Shown piece by piece: positions 54,622 to 64,000 of a stretch of 64,000 nt of DNA. The translations under genes and the position numbers were made by a program. The stretch's first letter is position 1; each line of letters starts with the position of its first letter. The stretch comes from Cydia pomonella. Lineage: Eukaryota; Arthropoda; Insecta; Lepidoptera; Tortricidae. The stretch lies in NCBI RefSeq assembly GCF_033807575.1, contig NC_084711.1, forward strand, positions 10,850,001 through 10,914,000, written 5' to 3'. Under the pieces are notes generated by a model that ran no database searches, was not told where the DNA came from, and saw only the letters and a program-made list of their open reading frames with translations.

Positions 54622-55311
54622 AGTTCGCGGTAGGCCCTCTGATTATGACGGATGGAATGTTAACTTCGCACTTGGCCGATGTGCGCCTAACTTCCGATTG
54701 ATTGTCCGCACAAGCCTCTTACACAAGTGTGAAAGAGACAAAATGAGGCTGACAATAGTGGAGTGGAAACGAGACGAAGGATAAACTGGTTCGTATTGTA
54801 ATACTGATAACACGAGTATAGGAACGAGGTAGGGAGATCTCAGGCCGGCCTGTCGTTGTGCACAGCTCGACAGCGCCGGACTATTTACAGCCGGCTAAAC
54901 TATAAAACACGTGGTCCGTGTGAACCTTTAAATCAAGTAAGTCGCATCCATTCATAACGTAAAGTACGACACTTTATAGCCATTTTAAGTCCATGATTTT
55001 ATTAGGCGTTGTGATTTGCCAAACACGTGTCTATTACGTATGTGTCCTGTAACTGAGTACCTACGATACTTAGCAACAACGAATGCAGAAAGTTAGCGCT
55101 GTCAATCAAGAGTCGTTAACTTTTTGGGGGTCAATAAAGTTTGAACTAATTTGTAGTGTTGATTTATAATTTTAATTTTACAAAGAGGTTTATCCATAAT
55201 TATAAGTACTTACCTACTTGTTTTTTTTATATTAAAGAAGTCAGCAATACAAACATTTTATACTTACTTAATCTAAAATGTCATATTCCTTTGTGGACTA
55301 AGTATTCGGCT

Positions 55312-55840
55312 TAATTTATATCGCATATTTATGTATTTAAATTAAATATTAGGGCCCTGACACACGTATTTCGTGATCATACCTATGTATAACTTCATAT
55401 TAAGTAGGTATAAAAGTTAGTTATTTACTCGTACACTGTGCTAAAAGGTGCTGTAAACAATTTTTACTTTTTTTATAATTTGTATTTAATTTATGTATTT
55501 AAATTAAATATTAGGGCCCTGGGAGACTTATTTCGTGATCCTACTTATCGTTAGTACCTACCTATGTATAACTTCATATTAAATAGGTATAAAAGTTAGT
55601 TATTAACTCGTGCACTGTGCATTAAAAATTAACTTAATATTTTTTTTTATAATTTGTATTTAATTTATGCATTTAAATTAAATATTAGGGCCCTGATACA
55701 CGTATTTCGTGATCTTACCTATCATAAGTACCTATGTATAACTTCATATTAAGTAGGTATAAAAGGTAGTTATTTACTCGTACACTATTATGCACTACAA
55801 GGTGCTGTATACAATTTTAACTTTTTTTTTAATAATTTGT
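55312..55840. repeat. Three tandem 162-174-bp units upstream of CAD
   Basis: Each unit has TATTAGGGCCCTG (AGGGCCCTG at 55351, 55513 and 55687), ATTTCGTGATC, ATGTATAACTTCATATTAA and then GGTATAAAAG (TATAAAAG at 55409, 55588 and 55758). The array ends about 360 bases before the CAD start codon. Confidence 0.85.
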
Positions 55841-56203
55841 ATTGAATTTTGGTCCCTACATACTATTTTCTTTCCGTTTTTAATAGACTTCTTACTGTTG
55901 TATAACGTAAAAATGATGCTGCGACTAAAATAAAAAATCCCTCGTATAATATTGTAAAAAAAATACTTACATACAGGTATATAATATATAATTAAGGTTT
56001 CGTATTTTTATACCAAAGATACAGTATTTTTAAGAACCCGCGACGTTACTTAATGTTATCATTTAGTACTAGGCGTTTTCAACGTTGAATAATATCATCC
56101 AACTTCATCCTATAATATCGTTTTTTACTTTAATGACGAACAGGATAGATTAATAATTTGATTGACCATAAAATAGTAAACGTGTGATTTCGACTTTCCA
56201 GAA

Positions 56204-59200
56204 ATGTCACAAGAAGATTTAAGTTGCGAAGTGGGTGGTCCGTGCAGTCTGGTGCTCAGCGATGGGTCCGTATTCCACGGCAGGAGCTTCGGCGCGCTGC
56301 TGCCCGCGGAGGGTGAAGTTGGTAAGTACTGTTGTTATACTCGTAGTATCATCAGCATCTAATTGACGACATTGACATTCCCATCAGCTGAGCGCTACGA
56401 TTGAACGTGGTGGTAGAGCGTCAGCAGTCAACCCGGCGCTGCAATAGCGGTCGGCGTTCTTAAATTATTCGGTTCGGTCACAGATTTTAAAATATATATT
56501 TATGACATTTCTTGTCGATAGTTAACATTACTGATAATCATGTGAAAAACAAACATAAGTATACATAAATTTTATTAAAATGTATTGATATACCAAATAT
56601 TGTTATTTTTTTTACTCTAAAGTTTAAAACAATTACAATCTGTTACAAGTATTACTGTCAAAATGTATGTTACCCTGCTAGTGTTTAGTAAAGTCAAAAA
56701 TAGCATTTTTAAAAACGTCTATTTTCCAAGAATGCCGTAAAAGTTTTCTAACTATTTTAGTATATGAAGAAACTTAAATAAATGAGCTGAGTTTTACATA
56801 ACATCCTGATTATATTTAATATTCAAATGAGGTGGCTGAAATGCCTCACCATGCTTGTTTTTATTTTTATTTTTTTATCTACTAAGCTGCTTTTTTTCGT
56901 CCGCTGGCGAAATTAAAGTTTTTAATTCCTTAATAGAAAAAATAGAGATAGATTTCCTCTTCTCAATATTTTCCATTCTCCATGATTTTTTAGTACCCAT
57001 GTTATTAAAACAATGAAAAACTAGATTTATAGGTTTTCCTTTTTATTCAAAATATGATAAACTTCTTTTTTTTTTCAAAGAAGCGAAATCTATAAACTTA
57101 GAACATATTATGCTGAAGCGATTGACTTCAAAATCAAAGTGATTTGTTAGGATTTAGTTAGTGGAAACTGTTTTCTCCCGAAATTTCATAGAAAAATTAC
57201 CGTAATTTCGTTAGATTCGAAACACTATTCTTCCCTCTTAAAGAGCCTGCAATTAAAAATCGAAATACTGGACAGTCAGTAACAGAAAATCAGTGGGTGA
57301 GTATTACATATTACATAACAAATGTGTTTAGAAACTTCAGAAAAAAAGCAATGCTTTCTATCTAAATCCAGCTGACCAGTCTTCCCTTCTAGCTAAGGTA
57401 TAATTTTGGTTACCAACTTGATTCCCGCCTTATATACCAAGCATTACAAGTTACGAAAAGTATATAAAAGTAAAAGTACTATGAGGCCGGCTAAGAACTT
57501 TTGTGACGATTGATGCTCGATCGAATCATGGTCAGACCTCCAAGGATTCCGGGCCTGCGTTGTATCCTGGCATACTCTTGCTAGTGCCTACTCGCTCAAG
57601 GCCGCCTCTCGGGCCACCGAAGACACGATAGGGTCATTTTTAATTCTTAAAACCTGTTATTCAACCTGTCTTACAAAAAACAAAACACTCAATACTCGAT
57701 CAAATGTCCTAAACACTATGAAAACTTCCACCTATATATTTCAAGCGTGCATTTCTGAGCTTAAATTAAGTAACATTCTCAAAGACCCGGTATTTTAAGA
57801 TTAGATAGATAAATCGTTTACTTGTTTGCTGCAAATACACACAATTTAAAAACACATAGGAAAACAGAGAAATACACAATTATCAAAGTACACAATGAAT
57901 TGAAACAAAATACAGAATCTTATATAATATTATAAACAAACAGGAATAGTGGAATAGTAGTAGTTACAATGTGTGCATTGCAGCAACAACAAAAGGGTGC
58001 CGACTCAGCTATACCTACGCTTCACTCTTTCGAGCAAAGCACTGGTATTCTGTCGGAAGCCAGATCACGAGGAGAGTGTGATGTAAAAGTGTGGATGAAG
58101 TGGTAATAAAATACTAAATATGATCAGATTTTAAAAGAGATAATTATTTCTAAATAAAATAAATAAATGAAATATGAAAAATGAAATAAATAAATAAGTG
58201 TAGGGTCGGAGTAATACCTCCTAGAAATCCTCTGAAGTACCTATTATATTTTGAAATCTGTACCTATGAAATCCGCAACCAAATAGCCGTTTGGTATCCC
58301 CAATTTTTGTTTTGCAAATAATGACTTTTTAAAGTTATGTTTGAAAGTTTGCTTACTTTTCAGCCGTCTTCCAGGTGGGGGGATATTATTCCAGCATTTG
58401 GTTGCGAGATATCGGAAAAACCCGGTAAAAGCAACCTTTCTATGTGTGTACATTTCTAGGAGACAACGCCGAGTAGTTCTAGTGCCGTGTCGGGTGTGAA
58501 AGGATGAAATATTAATGTTAGAAGAGAGATATTCCGGCGATTTTTTGTTTATAACGTCAAAGAGAAGACATGCCAGGTGTAAATGTCTCGAGAAGTCATG
58601 TTCAGAATGGATGATTTGTTTAAATATGGAGTGATATGGCTTCTCAGGGGTATTGAGTAACAAAATCTGTAACATGCATTTTGTACTCTCTGGATTAAGC
58701 CACGAGTCTTTTGTAGCAAATTAGGTCCATAGACGATATCACCGTAATTTAACTTAGAAAGAACCAACGATTCACATAAAATCATGCGGACTTTCTCACT
58801 TAAAAGGTTACGGATCTGGTAAAAGTCCTTTAAGCGAAAGAAACATGACTTCAACAGTTCACTTACGTGCTTTTCAAACCTCAACTGGATATAAATCATT
58901 ACGCCTAGGTTTCTAGCCTCCACTACCCGTTCAATGGCAGAACCTCTGATATGTTATACGTACATAAGTCCGCAGCAAGCTCGGCCGAATTGCATCTTCC
59001 CATACAAACGGAGTTTCGTTCTCATTTAAAAAAATGAGATATGTGTTGAATTGTAATGATAAAAAACTTGATCGATGATATGTTATAAGTATGGTGTACC
59101 ATTTTAATTAATAAGTGTATTGAAACCCAACCTAGTGTTTATCTAGAATTTGCCGTCAATTAAGTACCTACCGATGTTTCGAGATGTGACCATTTTTTAT

Positions 59201-62200
59201 TGCTAAATCGTTACTAAAATACAATTTTATACCCGATTTTGAAATCAGTATGATGCAGAACAAAACGACAAATGTGTCTATAAAATGAGGTCACATTTTG
59301 CTTCGACCAATGGTATTGCGTTTAGCTTTTTTAAATTTGATAAAGGAAATGCATTTGTATCATGATCCAACATGAGGCAACAACATCCGAATAAAAAATG
59401 ATTCGTTCAAATACAAACTTGAAATGATCAAGGGCATTGTTTGTGTAGTATTTCAGACCGGCATGGTGGGCTACCCTGAGTCGCTGACCGACCCGTCGTA
59501 TCACGCGCAGCTGCTGGTGTTGACCTACCCGCTGGTGGGCAACTACGGGGTCCCCGAGGAAGCTGAGTGCGATGAACACGGTTTGCCAAGGTAAGCAACT
59601 GGGAATTGGTAGAATGTTATCGGACCCTAAATACCTAATAAATAAAAAAAGCGGCCAAGTGCGAGTCGAACTCGCCCATGAAGGGTTCCGTACCATTTAT
59701 GACGAAAAAAACTACTGACTAGATCTCGTTCAAACCAATTTCCGATGGAAGTTTGCATGGTAATGTATATCATATATTTTTTTTAGATTTTTCATTCTGT
59801 TATTTTAGAAGTTACAGGGGGAGGGGGGGGGGGGGCACACATTTTACCACTTTGGAAGTGTCTCTCGCGCAAACTATTCAGTTTAGAAAAAAATGATATT
59901 AGAAACCTCAATATCATTTTTGAAGACCTATCCATAGATACAACACACGTATGGGTTTGATGAAAATAATTTTTTTGAGTTTCAGTTGAAAGTATGGGGA
60001 ACCCCCAAAATTTATTGTTTTTTTTTTCTATTATTGTGTGAAAATCTCAATGCGGTTCGCAGAATACATCTACTTACCAAGTTTCAACAGTATAGTTCTT
60101 ATAGTTTCGGAAAAAAGTGGCTGTGACATACGGACGGACAGACAGACAGACATGACGAATCCATAAGGGTTCCGTTTTTTGCCATTTGGCTACGGAACCC
60201 TAAAAACCGTTTATTTCAGATCACTGATCCTAAGTTGCCAAGCCAAGTGCTACGTAAAGTAAATACAAATCTTTATTTCAATTCATATTTACAATCAATG
60301 TAGGTTTTAATATTAGTTATGTTGTTTATGAAAAAATGATATAGATTCAGACGATTCAGTATGTTGTTTTATTTTATATCACGATAAGCAGTTAAAATTT
60401 GATATTAAATGGATTTGTAGTACAATTTCCATAAATCACGATACTTTTACCTAAATTGTTAATTGAAAGTACCCTCAAGAAATACTATAAAAATGTATAC
60501 TTAGTCATGTTTTTTTTAATACACATTTAATTTACTTTCCTCGTATTCGAAATGAAAAGTATAGTGTTTGACTGGAGTAAAAGACAGCATTTTAATCTCG
60601 GGCAATTAGCGCTCTAACTATGTAAGGGATAGCGGTCTAACTGGGAGGATGTCGAAGATAATAAAACACGCGTAGTGTTCACTTTAATTATTCTATTCTT
60701 TTTCTTATATGTTAGCTACGTAACAACAAGATTTATCATAAGAGCTGTTTCTTCTAGAATGCCGGCCCGCACACCCGTTCCGTTTGACAGCGAGAACTGA
60801 TTCTAAATTCAAATATTATGTACCTACGAGTAACTGTTGCCAGTCAACATCCAAAAGAAGGCTGTTAAGGTTGCAAACCTTTGCTTATCTCCCCTCCTTG
60901 GGTGAAAGAGACCCAAAGACTTGAGCCAAAGACAGAGATTTTTTTTTATTACTTCCAGGTGGTTCGAGTCAAGTCGCATTTGGGCAGCTGGCCTGATTGT
61001 CGGAGAAATAAGTAAACACGCAAGTCACTGGCGCGCCAAGAAATCCCTGGGTTCCTGGTTAGCTTCGTACAATATCCCTGGGCTCTGTGACGTTGACACC
61101 AGGGCACTGACATGCCGGCTGCGAGAGGGCGTGACTTTGGGCAGAATTATACAAGGGCCGGTCCCGTCTGCCCTGCCGCCGCTTTCTGATCCCAATAAGA
61201 GGAATTTAGTGGCAGAAGTATCCGTCAAGGTAGTTTTTCCATTTACCTATATAGGTAGATTATTTATTTATTACATGTCTGTGTCAAGAAAGTCGTGTTA
61301 AGGATGCTCACATCAGTGGGGCGACACTGATCCTTTCGGGCATTCTCGGCTCCGTTCGGTTCAGCATTGCTACCACTACGAGCAATTACTAGGGTTGGCA
61401 CAACTTGACGTCCCTTTGCATGCACAACCTAAAGGCTTGAATTTTGACAACCCCAAATAGCCGAAAGGGATACTGCCATACATTAGAATGGGCAGCATGA
61501 TTCGTCCCTGAATCGATGTTAAACTTTGGTTTTGTAAGAAATGTCATTTCTGTACGGTAGTACTATTATTCTGTGCGCACATGTCAATTATTCGAAGTGT
61601 GTAGCTTTTAGTACGAGTAGATAGACTTAGAACATATAGAACATAGTTTGCAATATTTAATAATATTGTACCTTTCCATGGATATAATATAAAGAACCAT
61701 AAAATGCTCACTTCTGCATTATCTAAAACTAAGTTTGAAAAGAAAATAAAGCTTGTTAATGGTAACTATTACTATGCCTATACTACAAAGTATGGCTTAG
61801 ATGAGCCATATTGAAGTGAGCATTTTGCGTCCTTAAGTATAATTATTAGTGAAATAATATAAACGTGTTTCTTAACTTTAATTAATATCAACATTTTTAT
61901 TTTAGGCTGAGAAAATATACAATACCAATGGTGACGTGTCGATTATGGCTGTAGACTGTGGCCTAAAATACAATCAAATAAGATGTTTGATTAAAAGGAA
62001 CGCCAAAGTAACCGTAGTGCCGTGGAACCATAAGCTCGATCCACAAAATTATGATGGATTATTCATAAGCAATGGCCCAGGCGATCCAGATGTTTGCAAA
62101 AGTGTTGTTGAAAATATTCGCAGTGTTGTCAAATCCGTCAACGTAAAACCAATTTTTGGAATTTGTCTCGGTCATCAACTACTTTCAACTGCTGTTGGAT

Positions 62201-64000
62201 GCAAAACATTCAAAATGAGGTAACATCCCAAATTATAATATTTATGATGCAAATAAATAAGGTATACACTAATGTATTGAGTACTTATAATAGTAAACTA
62301 AATTCAGTGTCTATTTTCCAGGTATGGCAACCGTGGACATAATTTGCCCTGTACACACAGCGAAACAGGAAGATGTTTTATGACATCGCAGAACCACGGC
62401 TTCGCTGTAGATAGCAGTACTTTACCACAAGATTGGAAAACCCTATTTACCAACGAGAATGATAAAACTAATGAAGGCATCATACATGAATCCAAGCCTT
62501 TCTTCAGTGTACAATTCCACCCAGAACACACTGCAGGACCCACCGATCTGGAATGTCTATTTGACATATTTATTGACTCAGTAAAAGCTTTCAAATCAAA
62601 GCAACCGTGCGTTGTCAATAAGATGATTACCGACAAATTAACATTTACTCCTACTATAAATGAACGACCAAAAAAGGTTCTCATTCTGGGTTCTGGGGGT
62701 TTGTCTATCGGCCAAGCCGGAGAATTCGATTATTCAGGCTCTCAAGGCGTCAAAGCTATGCAAGAAGAAAAGATTCAAACGGTGCTAATCAATCCCAATA
62801 TTGCAACAGTGCAAACATCTAAAGGATTAGCTGACAAAGTTTACTTTTTGCCTATCACTCCCGAATATGTAGAACAGGTTATTAAAGCAGAACGTCCGAC
62901 GGGCGTTTTGCTTACCTTTGGAGGACAGACTGCACTGAACTGCGGCGTACAGCTCCAAAAATCTAAAGTTTTTGAGAAGTACAACGTAAAAGTTTTGGGA
63001 ACACCCATACAATCCATAATAGACACAGAAGACCGAAAGATTTTTGCTGAAAAAATCAATGCGATTGGTGAAAAAGTGGCCCCAAGTGCAGCCGTATTTT
63101 CTGTGGAGGAAGCAGTGTCGGCGGCTCTTCAAATAGGATACCCTGTGATGGCGCGCGCTGCATTTTCATTAGGTGGCTTGGGATCAGGATTTGCCAACAA
63201 CGAGGAAGAGCTAAGAGCCCTAGCACATCAAGCTTTCTCACATTCTGATCAACTAATAATAGACAAGTCTCTCAAGGGATGGAAAGAAGTCGAATATGAG
63301 GTGGTTCGCGATGCTTATGATAATTGCATTACAGTGTGCAATATGGAGAACGTGGATCCATTAGGAATACACACGGGAGAGTCCATAGTTGTTGCGCCGA
63401 GTCAAACTCTCTCGAATCGGGAATATTATATGCTAAGGAATACTGCTTTGAAAGTAATAAGACATTTCGGCATTGTTGGAGAGTGCAACATACAATATGC
63501 TCTTAATCCTCTTTCTGAAGAATTCTACATAATAGAAGTCAATGCTAGGCTCTCGAGAAGTTCAGCTTTGGCGAGTAAAGCTACGGGTTATCCATTGGCA
63601 TATGTTGCAGCGAAATTGGCCCTCAGCATTCCTCTGCCAGAAATAAAGAACTCAGTGACAAAAGTAACCACAGCTTGTTTCGAACCAAGTTTAGATTATT
63701 GTGTTGTTAAAATACCAAGATGGGACCTGGCAAAGTTTACAAGAGTCAGTACCAAAATTGGAAGTTCTATGAAAAGTGTTGGAGAGGTTATGTCTATTGG
63801 AAGAAACTTTGAAGAAGCGTTTCAAAAAGCGTTACGTATGGTTGATGAAAATGTTAATGGGTTTGACCCCAACATAAAAGAAGTGAATGAAAATGAACTG
63901 AGGGAGCCCACAGATAAGCGAATGTTTGTTTTAGCAGCTGCTCTTAAAAATAATTACACCGTAGAAAAACTGTATCAACTGACACAAATTGATAGATGGT
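56204..64000 (+). CDS. CAD (rudimentary): CAD protein (rudimentary), 5' part: GATase and CPSase
   Basis: CAD catalyses the first three steps of pyrimidine synthesis in the cytosol. The visible part makes carbamoyl phosphate from glutamine, bicarbonate and ATP. Exons are 56204-56321, 59449-59590, 60959-61229, 61906-62219 and 62322 to beyond 64000. Phases agree at every GT/AG junction, giving 841 residues so far. The start is the ATG right after an acceptor (CTTTCCAG|AAATG), so a 5' UTR exon lies upstream. Family landmarks are FQTGMVGYPESLTDPSY, WFESSRIWAAGLIVGE, the glutaminase nucleophile C264 in GICLGHQ with H348 and E350 in FHPEH, then the CPSase ATP-grasp start ILGSGGLSIGQAGEFDYSG (about 400) and EVNARLSRSSALASKATGYP. 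The second CPSase half, dihydroorotase and aspartate transcarbamoylase would lie past the window. Confidence 0.95.
57800..58075 (-). repeat. LINE 3' tail in CAD intron 1
   Basis: The plus strand reads AGATAGATAAATCGTTTACT, then TTGCAGCAACAACAAAAGGG and TTTCGAGCAAAGCACTGG, the inverse of a 3' end common to lepidopteran LINEs. Confidence 0.5.
58196..58955 (-). pseudogene. LINE ORF2 C-terminal relic in CAD intron 1
   Basis: From 58955 downward the frame reads EARNLGVMIYIQLRFEKHVS, RLKDFYQIRNLL and LSKLNYGDIVYGP. After a frameshift in the overlap around 58550-58675 it continues with HLACLLFDVINKKSPEYLSS, RHGTRTTRRCLLEM and CWNNIPPPGRR. The order matches the thumb and tail of CR1/Jockey-type LINEs. 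An AT-rich (ATTT)n 3' end follows at about 58140-58200. It is antisense to CAD. Confidence 0.75.
58966..59030. repeat. Half copy of the foldback at 47608-47940
   Basis: GCAGCAAGCTCGGCCGAATT and CCATACAAAC with TTCTCATTT follow the order of that element's left arm. Confidence 0.5.
59646..60205 (-). repeat. GGGTTCCGT-family repeat in CAD intron 2
   Basis: On the plus strand it begins AAAAAGCGGCCAAGTGCGAG and ends TTTGGCTACGGAACCCTAAA, the inverse of 45543-46572 with a single core. It contains the poly-G run at 59816-59834 and GACGGACAGACAGACAGACA near the end. Confidence 0.85.
61300..61560. repeat. Interspersed repeat in CAD intron 3
   Basis: ATCAGTGGGGCGACACTGAT, TAGGGTTGGCACAACTTGAC and AAATAGCCGAAAGGGATA are phrases I know from lepidopteran repeats. 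ATCCTTTCGGGCATTC at one side and CCGAAAGGGAT at the other are partly inverted. Confidence 0.5.

Noticed and set aside
54446..54784. 112-codon plus-strand ORF
   Set aside because: Most of it overlaps a foldback repeat and adjoining repeat-like sequence. No protein family is recognisable.
54901..54941. TATAAAA followed by AAATCAA|GTAAGTCG as a CAD promoter and first exon
   Set aside because: TATA-to-donor distance is only about 35 bases, leaving almost no room for an exon. I keep only the E-box note.

Overview
The window looks like nuclear DNA from a moth or butterfly (Lepidoptera). It is AT-rich, its host genes are split into many short exons with canonical GT/AG introns, and it is packed with tRNA-derived SINEs, foldback (MITE-like) elements and LINE 3' ends of kinds I know from lepidopteran genomes. 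Species cannot be named from the sequence. There are no bacterial operons, rRNA genes or CRISPR arrays.

Three host genes are visible. (1) A small secreted-protein ORF lies at 1958-2569 on the minus strand. (2) A complete GH35 beta-galactosidase gene (GLB1-like) lies on the minus strand. Its twelve coding exons run from 38962 down to 18589, and all exon phases agree to give 671 codons. A TATA box and a candidate non-coding first exon lie near 47.2-47.3 kb. (3) The 5' part of CAD (rudimentary), the multifunctional enzyme that starts pyrimidine synthesis, lies on the plus strand. Its five exons from 56204 to the window end cover the glutaminase domain and the first carbamoyl-phosphate synthase half.

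The rest is mostly mobile DNA. From 1 to 18.5 kb there is a mosaic of foldback elements, a 1.5-kb element with terminal inverted repeats, a mariner-like relic, two SINEs and a 5'-truncated LINE. From 18.5 to 39 kb the beta-galactosidase introns hold a hAT-type element with a perfect 8-bp target duplication. They also hold a LINE whose ORF has a single stop codon, and an apparently intact Ty3/gypsy-type retrotransposon at 31626-37597. From 39 to 56 kb come a Crypton-like recombinase relic, tandem duplications, microsatellites, decayed LINEs, a hAT-like C-terminal relic and the C-terminal CCHC plus endonuclease part of an early-branching LINE. The CAD introns hold further LINE and repeat copies.

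The most unusual object is the Ty3/gypsy element. Its gag-pol start codon and first 31 codons lie inside the 5' LTR. Its tRNA-Leu-type primer-binding site is inside the reading frame. Gag and Pol form one uninterrupted 1399-codon frame. The frame ends at a consensus splice donor that pairs with an acceptor just before the 3' LTR, and the putative intron carries a 19-bp minisatellite.
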